In this document: positions 34,301-46,000 of the stretch, piece by piece
How positions within the stretch are numbered: position 1 is the stretch's first letter
How the letters are laid out: the number at the start of each line of letters is the position of its first letter
From: Rhynchospora pubera
Taxonomy: Eukaryota > Streptophyta > Magnoliopsida > Poales > Cyperaceae
Assembly: GCA_028095005.1 (NCBI GenBank)
Contig: CM051461.1
Location: forward strand, 167,282,144-167,346,143
Length of the DNA stretch: 64,000 nt
Reading direction: 5' to 3'
Notes under the pieces: model-generated
What the model was told of the DNA's origin: nothing
What the model saw: only the letters and a program-made list of their open reading frames with translations
The model's database searches: none
Position numbers and translations under genes: made by a program

Positions 34301-37226
34301 TGAAGGATTTTGCTTGGGCTGCCTATGTTAATATTTTGACTAGAGTATTTCAAATCCTTTATAACCCAACAAAATGGCAAGGAATAATAACCAAAATAAA
34401 CACAATCTTTCACAACCATCGTCCTTTCTTTTCCAACTGTTGGAAAGAAAGAAAGTTATCCACTTGAAAGAACCAGTTGAGCGATAAAGTTAGCATATTG
34501 TGAAGTGGGAAAAACGAGAAAGAAAAATATTCCTTTTTATGGAGAATATGTGATTCCATTACCAAACTTAAGGGTCTAAGAAGATACTTAGTACAACTGA
34601 TTTAATATCTCCATCCAGTAGCTAAAAATTCAAAACAGTATTAAGAGAGAGAGATAGGAAAGGTCAGAAAGAGAGGGTATTTCGGCCATTTAATTAAAAA
34701 GTTGATTTTTATTTTTTCTATCAAAAATATTGTTGAAACTAATAGAAAGGGTTAATATCCCTAATAATTACGATTGGAAAGGATATCTGATTTTTAAAGA
34801 TTACAGGGGGGTTATTTCCAAATGAGCAAGATTATGGGAGGTTATGTCCAATTTTCCCTATAAGAAAAGGTTCCTTGTTTGTTGCTTAACATTGAGAACA
34901 ACTTGTAACATATTACATAAACAACACAAATGACAATGGAATAATGATAAAAATTTACTTTCATAGAAGTAGCTTGCTTATTTGAAAAGATAATTCCGTA
35001 ATATATTAAACAAAATTACTGATAAATCAAGTTGACAAATCATTTGAACACTCCTTAGTTTGGCATACTAATTCAAAATGCAAGTTCCAAATGAAGAATC
35101 TGAACTACAATCTAGTTCTACTGTAGATACATGCATGCACATCAAAGATTGTAAACACGGAGTTTGTTTTGCAAAATAAAAGGTTGTGAAAATCAATGCA
35201 GATGATTATTACAGTAAAACCCTTAATGACTTGATCAATAAAAAAGTCCAAGTCTTACAATATCGGGTGTGTATTCCTCGCTTGGATTTGGGAATCATGA
35301 GCTTGAAATTCTTGCCAAACTATTTTAAATAAATTTATTGTCTAATTAAGAAGACAAATTTCATGTTTACCCTGCTACCCCTCAAAATAGCATGTATAAT
35401 CTGCAAATGTTACTACTGTCACACCTACCATCACTTGGCCTCCATCAAACTCTGTTAGTTTAATACACATCAGTACATCACTATTATTTGCACTAGTCAT
35501 ACAATAGTTGAATTACCAAAAAGGGTGGTGTTCTGTTTAAAATTGATGAAGCACATCTTGATGGAGTAGTTAGAGTGGAAGTCTTTAAAACTGTGACACA
35601 TCACATTTTGGGCTTTGGAATGAATACATACAATATTACGCCTTTTAAAAAAGTGGATCATATAATAAAAAAATATGTTTATTTGTAGATTCTTGGCTTA
35701 TTACGCTAACAATATCAGAGCATCATATACTAGAAGGCACTTCTCAGTTTCTCTGACAAAAGAGTGGCTCTTGTACTTGTCTTTTTGGCAATTCTATCGA
35801 CAAGACAGTGGCTTTACAAATTTTCAGAAAATATATATTAAAACCTTATGAACATTTTCTATTTCATAAGTAGAGCTCTGGAAGCTACAGCTATAGATAT
35901 ACTTGTGAAAAATGTGAGAATTATTTCAGTTGGAACTTACAAGCATTCCCATTACTATGAAAAATTCCTTTAAGGAAATGAGAGTGCCACGTATTTGACT
36001 TGGAGCGGTCTCAGCAATATACATGGGAGCAGCATGCATAGCCTAAAAACATTTAAAAAAATAAAGAATTATTCTAAAAAAAGGGAAGGCATAATAAAAC
36101 TATTAATTAACACCTGTATTTCTGATATCAAATTGACTAACATTTTTGATAAATTGAAATAGAGAATGGTGCTTGGAATTTAAGTCATCCAAAAGTAAAA
36201 ATATTAAAAGAAATACCAACTAATCAGATCATTTACCAAACCAATTCCGAATCCGTAGATAAATCGGCCGACCACCAAAACAGCAAAATATGGTGCAGAT
36301 GCAGTCAGCAGAGCCCCAATAAGGTACAACAAAGAAGATAAAATCAACTCCCTTCTTCGTCCTACATTAATTACAAATCTCTAGATCATTTCAACTAGTA
36401 ATTTGTACTTGCAGTGAAGAACTTAAAGCTACTTTGAAAAAATAACCTAGATAATCTGCAACTGTAAATGCCATAGCAGAACCAATCAAGGCACCATATA
36501 GAGATCCACTGACCTGACATTATTAAAAAGAAAAATTGTGGTTCATAACTTCAATGTTAATTAAACAAAAAAAATCATGTAAGTCAAACGAGAGAAAGAT
36601 TACCACAAGACCAACTTGCAATGATGACAGGTCGTACCATGAAGTTCCACTCAGTGAAGGTGACTGAAAATTTTGAAGCAATTTTCAAAAATCAAACATA
36701 CAACTAAAGAAAAATAAGATTAACATGAACAATTCCTCTGATATTTACAAATTTCAGGAGTAATAGATTCCTTAGCACCAAAACAAAAATACCTCCAGTG
36801 AAATTGTAGCACCAGATGTGGCGCCAATGTCATAGCCATAAAGCAGCCCTCCTAAAGCAGGAAATAAAAACCTACTCCACACCACGCCATAAAACACAGA
36901 TAAATACTAAATTAAACACCAAGGGCACAAATGCCATGATTCTCATTTGATCAAATTTGAAAATTGGGAAATAGAAACAATAACTCACGGAAGAATCGCC
37001 GCGCAAACAGAGAATCTCTCTTCAACATGAGCAACGCGATTGATTAAAGGCTCTCTTGCGATATCCAATTCAGCCTCCCTCACCTGGTTAGTTCAAACGC
37101 AAGAGTGGAGATCAAAAAAGATGAAATTGAAATAAGAGAGAATTTCGCAATTGATTAGCAGAAGAGGAAAACCTCGTCGGAGAAGGATATGGGTTTAGGT
37201 AACGGTTGCTCCGGGTCGGAGGCCAT
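31305..37226 (-). CDS. D-xylose-proton symporter-like 2 / vacuolar glucose transporter (VGT-type MFS)
   Basis: Fourteen exons: 37226-37173, 37083-36989, 36871-36793, 36663-36604, 36513-36447, 36361-36237, 36042-35941, 33754-33386, 33242-33195, 33010-32948, 32858-32778, 32691-32593, 32500-32363 and 31436-31305. They sum to 1512 nt and 503 residues in one frame. This is a sugar porter of the major facilitator superfamily, 12 membrane segments; Arabidopsis relatives of this branch move glucose into the vacuole. Motifs: LFPALGGLLYGYDIGATSG after a short soluble N terminus, DYLGRRREL (about 115-123), MYIAETAPSQIRG (167-179), SPRWLLL, FQQVTGQPSVLYY (315-327), DKLGRRPLL, SEIFPLRLRGRG and PETKGLSLEEIEAKLL (488-503). 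No plastid transit peptide is seen, which argues against the plastidic relative. Intron 7 is long (about 2.2 kb) and intron 13 contains a hAT MITE (31885-32255). A Mutator-like MITE sits 200 bp before the start. Confidence 0.95.
31885..32255. mobile_element. hAT-type MITE with tRNA-like core, in transporter intron 13
   Basis: A perfect 8 bp duplication GGATTAGA (31877-31884 and 32256-32263) flanks inverted ends CAGTGTTTTAAATATTGTAC and CAGTGTTTAAATAATCGTAC. The arms carry iterated ACCGG/CCGGTT motifs. It has no coding capacity. Confidence 0.9.
32012..32065 (+). promoter_or_regulatory. tRNA-like A/B box pair inside hAT MITE
   Basis: A-box TGGCCCAGTGG (32012-32022) and a perfect B-box GGTTCGATTCC (32055-32065) with about 32 bp between them. 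It is antisense to the host transporter. No full cloverleaf is apparent. Confidence 0.6.
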
Positions 37227-37427
37227 GAAGTCGATGGACGTGGCTTACTGTACACCGCAGTGGTAGAAGCCTCAGTTCTCGAACTGTTTAGAACTAGAAG
37301 GCGAAGAATGGGAACGGGGGTAGCTGAGAGTTTGATTTGAGTATTTCTCCTTTTTCCCTTTTTGTGCTTTTATTTGGGTTATTATTACTTATTACTGACT
37401 GGAACCATATTGGAATGGTAGAGAGAC

Positions 37428-37638
37428 GGAATCACATCCTCTGCCTGTCTTTTAAGGTAGGCAGGGTGCTCACTTTAGATCCGAACCGTTAGATCTAATC
37501 TCAACGGTTAAGGGAGCCCCGTGCATGTAACCAGATTGATAGGCCCGAAAAATTTTAACCGTCAAAATTAGATCGAACGGTTCAGATCTAAAGTGAGCAC
37601 CCTGCCTACCTTAAAAGGTAGGCAGAGGATACGGACCC
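37428..37638. mobile_element. Mutator-like MITE in the transporter promoter region
   Basis: A perfect 10 bp direct repeat GTAGAGAGAC (37418-37427 and 37639-37648) flanks inverted ends GGAATCACATCCTCTGCC and GGGTCCGTATCCTCTGCC. The arms are complementary for about 70 bp (GTGCTCACTTTAGATC, AACCGTT-GATCTAAT) around a central unpaired part. Each end has a stem TGCCTACC/GGTAGGCA just inside ATCCTC, with two changes in the left copy. It begins about 200 bp upstream of the transporter ATG. Confidence 0.9.
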
Positions 37639-37648
37639 GTAGAGAGAC

Positions 37649-38970
37649 TGACAGGGACGTGATCAGGAATGGCAATGCCTTAGGCGGGCTACATAGGAAT
37701 TCCATCCGATCCGAGCATGTGAATCGCGTGTTTGATTGTTTAGATATTTAGATCAAATCTGTTTGGAATGTCCAGTCTGATTTTAATCTATTAAATTTTA
37801 TCATGCAAACCCAGCATGATTTGGTCTTATGACACTGTCTTTGTGTGGTTTTTTTTTTTTTTTGTCCCATTGATTCTAAATAAATAATTTATTTTGAATA
37901 TTATACAAAAATAAGAGGAGTTGTCATACATTTATATCTAATTAAAATACGACGCATCTTAGAAAATTGCTATTATCATATACTTTTAACAAAGAATAAC
38001 AACAACATTAAATTATAATAGGCAAATTATACAGTATGTCTTACTGATTCGAGCAACTTGATTTATTCTCGATAGTCTATTGAAGGTAGACGCTGAATGT
38101 TTGTTATTAAAAAAAAAGAAATTCAACACTTGACTTTCTTTATTAAAACAAAGAAATAGGTTAATAAGAATACATATCTAAAGCTCGCTGGCGGAGAGTT
38201 TGAGAGATCCAAACGAGAAGTTTTGGATTTACACGCGTTACACGCTTATACTTTACTGATTGAAAAAAAAGGCGCTGAGAAAGCTTCTCTTTTTTGAAGA
38301 TAAATTAGGAGTCCCGCTTTTTTTTGATCGAGTAGAAAACAAGCCTTTTTTTTTTCGAAAAATCTTTTTTTTTGTTTAAGCCTCCCAATTTATTTTTAAA
38401 TTAAATGTCTATAAAAACCCAAACTTCTCTTTATATCATGTTATCCACATTTTCAATTAAGAAATAATTTATATGGTAAAAAAGGTAACTATGGCAAAAT
38501 TATAATAAATATAAGACCTTCAGAGTCCAACACGCTTATACTTCTTATGAAGATTTGTCTCGTTAGTCTCGTTTCAAGTTGACCTTTTTATGCCCACAAT
38601 GTTAATGTACTACTATCATTCAAGTTAATCCATCTACCTTACATTCCCACATAGCATGTAAAACACCGTTTTCTTCACCAAAAGATCCTCGTCGAAATTA
38701 CAATATTCAAGGGCAAATGCTTGTATTTCAAAAGATTTTCTAGGTAAGATTTTAGATTCTAGACATCTTGACTTAGCACAATGCATTGAAACAAAAACAA
38801 ACAGAGAAGAAGCATTACTGAAGTATACAACTTCAGTGATGTTTACAGATATCCAATACAATTATTCAGAATGCTACTTCAACCTTTTGTTAAAGGAAGG
38901 AAAAACAAAAAGAAAGAACAAAGGGCACAGCATCAAATCTCATGGCGAACAGAACAGGAAGCAAAAGAAC
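37649..38970. other. Intergenic between the transporter and NDUFA12
   Basis: No gene seen. A truncated SINE copy lies at about 38366-38422. The last stretch is the 3' untranslated region of NDUFA12. Confidence 0.45.
38366..38422 (-). repeat. SINE fragment
   Basis: A T-run followed by AAGCCTCCCAATTTATTTTT and AAATTAAATGTCTATAAAA matches the 3' half of the SINE copies at 56166 and 63680; the tRNA-like head is missing. Confidence 0.6.
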
Positions 38971-41382
38971 TCAATTTTTCTTAGGCTGCCAGGCCTGGTA
39001 CCGCGTCCAGTCTCTCTGCTCAGTATTAAGGGCGTGTCCCTTGGAATGGTATATAAATTCCTCACCTTCACCAGAGAGATTCTCTTTGTGCTCTACACCA
39101 TACCTCTTTGGCTTCAGCATTAGCAGCTGCATTGAAAACAATTACGGTCAACAAAAATGAACACTGAAAAACTGAAACTTGAATTACTGGAAGAGAGAGG
39201 ATTGCTAAGCAATGGAAACCAACCTCATCCCCTGTATGGTCGGTGATGTAATGAAGCCATCCATGCCATTCTGGGGGCACTTGTGATGCATTGTAACGGC
39301 TCTTTTGAGCATACTCAACAAACCTGTGCCTTCCTGTATTACACATCGTATAAACATTGAATAGTGAAATGCAAAACAAATGGAGATTTGGGGGCAGCTA
39401 ATCTGTACGCTCTCTCAGTTTGTTCTTCACAAGCTGACAGAGAGTTCAAAACAATCCTGAAGCAGCACAATCCAATACCTTTCCCTCACTTTTGGATGTG
39501 AGAATAACAACAGCTCCGTATGTTCCATGGGGGAAGCATCAAGGTATACCAATTGGGTGATATAACCGTGCAGGCTAGCACCAGAATCCTAAACCATGAG
39601 GAGCACCATGATACAAAAGCCATAAATTGTGGAAAAATGCTTACCATATTGAGTATCACCCAGTTTCTCATAATATTTGTTTCCAAACTTATCGACTCCA
39701 ACAAGGGTAGCACCAATGCTGTGAATTTTTGTTTGCCTGGCAAATCAAATGAGCAGCATGAACTTTTTTTCATCCAAATAGGGAAAAATGTGCAAATTGC
39801 AGCTTGCTTTTCCAACATAAAATTGAAGGAAAAGGGGAGAGTATTAGATAGTACTTACAATAAATTTCCATCAAAGATGCAGTTCCTAGAAAAAAGCAAA
39901 AATCATACATCAGGACAAGTAAAATAAAATTTAAGATGAATATAATTTATAAACATAAAGCCTAATTAAGCTACTAGCTTAACAGTTATTGATGCTCAAC
40001 ATTCAAATATGGTTATTTAAAATTGAAAAATTCAAAATCTGAAAAATCATTTGGCAATCAGATTAGCAAGTACATCTTCTTTACTAGGTACACACACAAT
40101 TTCATAAAAACAATCTTCCAAAAGAATATCGTACTGTATTCACGCCATTAAAATCAAACCTACAATTCATTTTCCTAGTTTTATCCAACCATCATTCCAG
40201 AACAGTCAGACTTGGCGAAAAAAGTTGAAACTTTCAAAACAGATGCCAAAACTATAAAATTCACGCATCAGATAAAACCTCAGAGAAAGAGTTTGTATCT
40301 GCTCCAGAAACTCGACATCAAAGAGGAGAAATTGTGGGTGTTGTTTCATTGTGAAACAGATATATATGATCTCTTTTCATTATATCAATGCTAATTACAA
40401 ACTTAATGACGTTGATTTGTACTGACTGCCGATACATCAACTGTTTGTCATTCTTGTGGTTGCTTTGTGCTGCTTGTTGCTGATACCCATGGATTGTGAT
40501 TATAATTCATTGAATTATTATATCACTGATTTACTCACACTCATAAATTGCGTTCATGAAAGTGGTCTTAGATTTATTTGGAAAGCATTGATGAATATTG
40601 AGGGATGTTTACTTGCTAACTCCACAAACTTTAGCTGGATCTGGTAGCGCAATTGAGTTTGTGCCTTTAATTCATATACTGGTACAGTGCCCAGAAGAAG
40701 CAAGGCCAAGAAGTATTGAATAAAACCAGAAAAGGGTTTACTGCCTCAGACGACAGAAGCTCAATGAAAGAAATTGGATGTTTTTCAGATGTATGGCGTG
40801 AATGTTCCAATGTTATTGTGTGTTTGTTTTGTATTAGACTGGCATTTGTTGGTATTGATATGGGGATAAGCGAAAAATGAACCAGAAAATATCATATTGT
40901 ATTAGAGAGTTCGGTATATTAGGTCTATACAGAACAGTTGTTTCTGTCAAATAAAACAAGTGGCTTCAAATTAGCAACTTATCATATTTGTTTTTAAAGA
41001 GAACTAACTAAAGCATGAGAATATCTTTCACAAAGGAAAACCAGAACTATAAATTAAATAGCAGGCTAAAGTACGTAACTGCACCAACAATTCAAAGTCA
41101 AATGGAAGGAGCAGGGGCGAGAGTCGAACCAACCCTGAATTTATTCTAAATAAAAACCCCACCTCTCTGAGCTCCTAAATCAACATTTCATTCCACAAAA
41201 CCAACTGATGAATCTCAACTAAAGCGATTCAGTAGTAAATCGAAATTGGAATTCGTGTCAGATCAATAAATAAGGACAGAGAAATTATCATACAGATAGC
41301 CTTCATCGCGGAAATCCCTGAAGAAACCTCCGATTCCTTTCTCTTTGATCGCCTTGAATACGCCTCTCACCACTGCTGCCAT
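38971..41382 (-). CDS. NDUFA12: NADH dehydrogenase [ubiquinone] 1 alpha subcomplex subunit 12
   Basis: Five exons, 41382-41294, 39885-39859 (a 27 nt microexon), 39736-39645, 39333-39224 and 39126-38971, join in frame to 157 residues, the usual plant length. The product is an accessory subunit of mitochondrial complex I (B17.2 family) at the matrix arm. It starts MAAVVRGVFKAIKEKGIGG, followed by FFRDFRDEGYL, then LVGVDKFGNKYYEK (about 54-67), QYGRHRFVEYA, PPEWHGWLHYITDHTGDE (about 89-106), and a C-terminal block with KPKRYGVEHKENLSGEG and WTRYQAWQPKKN. These are the diagnostic NDUFA12 stretches. Intron 1 is about 1.4 kb. No defect seen. Nothing in the neighbourhood is functionally linked. Confidence 0.95.
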
Positions 41383-43049
41383 CTCTCCCCCCTTTCTCTG
41401 ATCTTTCTCTCTCTCTTTCCTCTTTCACGAGGTGGTGGAACTCGAACGGATCTATGGAATTCGGACTCATCAATATTGGGCTCGGTCCAAAATAGCCTTT
41501 CCAATATGCTAATCATGTTGATAGTCAGATTGTCTCACCCAATTAGGGCCCAATTGTCATATTTCTTAAAGAGGTATTTTGACAGGCTTAACAATTCTGA
41601 TCCGCTCCGTCCACCTAGGCCTAAAACTAAAAGTGATTTAACATGGAATGCAACTGGGTAGAGTAACAGGCTCCAGATTCGGCCAGACTACTCTGGCGGT
41701 CCGGCCCCACATTTTCTCGATTTATTTCTCTCCAGTTCACTGACAGAATTCACTATTTATCATCTGAAAATTCTGTCATGAGAATCAATTTTAAATCGGA
41801 CTTTAATCATAATAATTTATAAGTGCTAATGAATTAATCTTTATTGAAAATGTGCGGTTGAGATTAAAGTCAGATTCAAAAATTAATTCTCATGACAGAA
41901 TTTCCCTTTTTCACCTCTAGTTCACTGTTCCCATAACTCTTTCATTTATTTATTATTTTTTTCTTGTAAGAAGTTGTTTGCATGAGTTTAATGGGTGCTA
42001 TTATCAAAAAATAAAATAAAATAATTCTTTTATTTTTTTAAAGTTGGATAGCGATTGCCAAACAAATAAATTTTATTAAACAAAGACAAATCTGCAATGC
42101 GGACCTACCCAACAGAGAATAAACGTGAATCTCTGAATTCTCTTTCCCTCTATTGCTCATGAAGTCTCATATAACAGGAAACAAACTGAGCGGTCTAGGT
42201 GTCAATTCTAACTGACAAACTCTACAGGTTAAAAAAAAAAAACAGCTACGTTTTTCAATTTACTTAACACTATTGTTCTTTCTTCCTTCTTTTTTTTTTT
42301 AAAAAAAAAAAAGGGGTACCTTTTGAGATGATACCCGTTTCATCTATCATCATGAAACCTTACAATTAGTACTATCCTTTTCCTTTTACACGAAAAAGTA
42401 TATTATACAGGTATATAATCGAGACGTGTGTATGTACAAATGTTTTTTTTTTATAACCCAATTTGTAGCAATTTATCTTGTTTTTGTCAAAACCTCAAAT
42501 TCTCTGCTGGTTTAATAGTTTTTGGTGCTTGTACATGAAACTGTTGGTAATTGATGAGTTTCTCAGCTGTAATATTCCAATTTAGTGAATTGTCCATAGA
42601 TTGCAAACAAGCAGCATCATGATACTAGCCTCATCATGATATTGTAATAATTCACCATTCTTTAAGTCCCTGTCGGCGATCATTTATAGTCTCACATCTT
42701 TCATTTCTTATATTATAGCATGTAGTCAATTTTATCTCATGTTCATTGTAAAATCAAATGGCTATCTAGTGGAGCTAAGAAAAAGAGTATATAAAAGTCA
42801 AAAAAAGAAGCAAAAAAACTTTTATTACGTGATTGGATGGGCCAACGCGCGCATTTCAATTTTTTTTTCATCATTATCTGGTTGAAAATTTCTGCTGCAG
42901 ATTATTCTGCCTTATATATACTCTTTGATTGGGTCAAATAGGTCTCTACAACGTACGTACCAGATGTCATGTCCAACAATGGTACCAGTGATAGTTAGTG
43001 ATACCTGTACGAACCAGATTGTATTGAAATCTTTTGCTCAGAGCAAACA

Positions 43050-43053
<4 letters not shown>
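41383..43053. other. NDUFA12 upstream region and intergenic DNA
   Basis: A CT-rich leader lies directly upstream of the NDUFA12 ATG (41383-41430). A MITE-like hairpin sits at 41743-41918. No other gene recognised. Confidence 0.45.
41743..41918. mobile_element. MITE-like hairpin with 9 bp flanking repeat
   Basis: AGTTCACTG occurs on both sides (41734-41742 and 41919-41927). Inside, AATTCTGTCATGAGAAT is repeated in inverted orientation (about 41769 and 41886-41903), with GACTTTAATC further in. The arms do not reach the flanking repeats exactly, so the class (possibly Mutator-like) is uncertain. Confidence 0.5.
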
Positions 43054-43080
<27 letters not shown>

Positions 43081-46000
43081 GAAGGTAGGGAGGGACCTCG
43101 CCTACAATTTCATTGAACGAAAAGTTTTCGTACATAAAAGAAAAGACAAAGAAAAAAAGAAAAAGAACTAAGTAACTGTACAGTGAACCTACTTACAGCA
43201 CTATAAAAACCACAAAAGGAATTAAGAGTTATCTATCCAAGCTCTAATATCTTGAATCGTCTTTCGTATAGTCTCCCGGAGGTTTAAGCCTTTTTCCTCA
43301 AACACGACTGCATTTCGCATCTTCCATATGTTCCACGTGACAGCCAACCAGACCGTGTCTCTGTTATTTGAATAAGTTGTCGAAGTTAGGAGTCTGTTTG
43401 TCAACCAAAATTCCCATAACTCCTCCTGGTATGTTGGCTGCATTCCTTGTATTAGGAAGTGTTCCCAGATATGAGAGGCGAAAATACATTGCATGAAAAG
43501 GTGCAGACCCGTTTCATTAGCATGTCGACAAATAGGGCAGATTCTTGTCACCTGCCAACCCTTGTTATGCATGTTCTCACGGGTGTTCAGTCTGTTTCTC
43601 AAAGCTAACCAATAAAAGATTTTAGCTTTCAAAGGTGCTTTGGCTTTCCACAGCAAGGAATGGTAGGGGGACCTCATACCTGGGTCCCTTGTCAGCAAGT
43701 ATGTACTCTTTGAGGTGAAGGTACCATCCGCTGTCCATTTCCATCGTAGCGAGCCGCCACTGGCTGGGTCGATTATACTTGAGGAAAGAACTAGGGGCGC
43801 TGTGAGCAACACATCTTTCAGGCCATAAGAGATTTGATCAGAATTTACCAGTAAATCAATTTCCAAGGATCCATAAATTTCTCTAACTGTAGCCGTCCAC
43901 GTAGAGTTTTGCTCAGTTAAAATTTTCCATAACCACTTAGATAGAAGTGCCTCATTTTGTGTTTTGAGGTGGAGAATGCCTAGGCCTCCACAGCGCTTTG
44001 GAAGACAACAAGTTTCCCAATTTACTAGACACTGTCCACCCAGACATGAGGCCGATCCCTTCCAAAGGAAAGCACGACAGATCTTATCTATTTGATCTAG
44101 TAGCCATTGTGGCAATCTGAAGACCTGCATGAAGTGCAATGGCAAAGCCGCCAAAACTGCTTTAATCATGACTAGTCTACCTCCTAAGGAGAGAAATTTT
44201 GATTTCCATCCTTGCAATCTTTCATGCATAGCCTGCAGCAGCGGCAAGAAGTGGACTCTCTTAGGTTTTCTAACAGAAAGCGGCAACCCTAGGTAAGTAA
44301 TAGGGAACTCCTTGACAGAACAACCTAGAAGAGAGCGGATCGTTTCGAGGTAAGTAGAAGGAACACTGATTGGTACAACAGCTGATTTCTGGGCATTAAT
44401 AGCAAGTCCAGACAAAAGAGAGAAATGCTTCAGAATTGAAGAAATAATTCCCAGATTTTTAGGATGTGCTTCCATGAGGATGATTGTATCATCTGCAAAC
44501 TGTACTGCCTTGGGTGGTATAATAACCGGTCCTGTTAGCAAAGAATTTGCATTCATGATGAATCTCTGTAAAGAGTCAGCAACCAGATTGAAGAGCAACG
44601 GAGATAAAGGATCTCCTTGCCTCAATCCCCTTCTATGCATGAACCTTTCCGACAAAGCACCATTTATTTTTATTGTAGAGGCCGAGGATCTCAACAAATT
44701 AATAATCCAGTTACACCAGAGTGGTGGGAAGCCCCTCTCAACCATAACGTTGATGAGATAGCCCCAAGAAATCGAGTCAAAAGCCTTAGCAAAATCCACC
44801 TTATATAGGACCGCTGGGACCTTGTTTTTCTTATAACAAGAGATAATTTCTCTGGTAATCATGAAAGATTCCATTATTGATCGTCCCTTTGTAAACGCCG
44901 TTTGTAAAGGGCTAATCAAGGTTGCCATATGCGGCTGCAACCTTTCAGTTAGCAATTTAGAGATAATCTTGATCAAAGTGTTAATAACACTGATGGGTCT
45001 AAAATGGCTTAGTAGCACGGCCTCCCTCTTTTTGGGAACTAAGGTGATTTGTGCTAGATTAAACCTCCATAAATCAAGAGTATTATTGCCAAAAGCCATG
45101 ACCGCCTTGATGACATCATTTTTTATCAATTGCCAATAATATTTGAAGAATTCAGCCGGCCATCCATCAGGACCTGAGGTCTTGTCATTTGACATTGCGA
45201 AGACCGTTTTTTGAATTTCTTCAACCGTAAATGGCAATTGTAGGTCTTGTAACAGGATGGTCGGACCTATTTTTCCAGAGAGGTCGTACGGGGGATGTTG
45301 CGGTGGGGGCGTTCCAAGAGCCGCCTTATAGAACTGCAGAAAATTCTGCGCAATATCCACTTGATCGTGGAAGAGTTCTCCATCAACCTCAACACAGTTG
45401 ATGCTATTATAAGTTCTTCTGGAGCTAGCAGTGAGGTGAAAAAACCTGGAATTACAGTCACCTTCCTTCAACCAGTGAAGGCCGGCCCTCTGCTTCCATT
45501 TAGTTCGTTTGAGCACGACAATTTTAGCCAAAGCGCTCTTCAAAAGTCTTCTTAACTCAAACTCATGACAATTTAATTGCCTAAGTTCCTCCACTCTGTC
45601 TAGCAGTTGTATAAACCACTTCATCTTCTCATCTGCTTTGTTGAAACCCTTGAATTTAGAGTTTGACCACTTAATAAGCGCCTTACGAACTGCAGCTGAT
45701 TTTCTGATGAAATTGATGGCCGGGTTGCTATGTGTTCCCACAGAGTTCCAAGCATCCGCGACAATTCCATCAACTTCAGGAAAGGAAAACCAGAATCTTT
45801 CAAATTTGAAGATCCTTCGTTTGAATTTATCCGTTGGCGAAATATTCAACAACAACGGAGCATGGTCAGAGGTTGAGGTAGGTTGATCAGAGAGAGTGAA
45901 TTTTAAATTGTGTTCTAACCAAGAACCCGTTAAGAAGGCACGATCCAACTTCGAGAGAGTTGGCCTTGGTCTATTGCTAGACCAAGTGTATCGCCTACCA

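Noticed and set aside
34740..34862. MITE in transporter intron 7
   Set aside because: AGGGTTAATATCCC and TTGGACATAACC-type ends are suggestive, but inverted similarity is weak and no duplication was found.
38836..39123. Plus-strand frame over NDUFA12
   Set aside because: It is antisense to the last NDUFA12 exon, which is clearly coding on minus.
44474..44761. Plus-strand frames within the LINE
   Set aside because: They are antisense to the reverse transcriptase, which explains the lack of stops.
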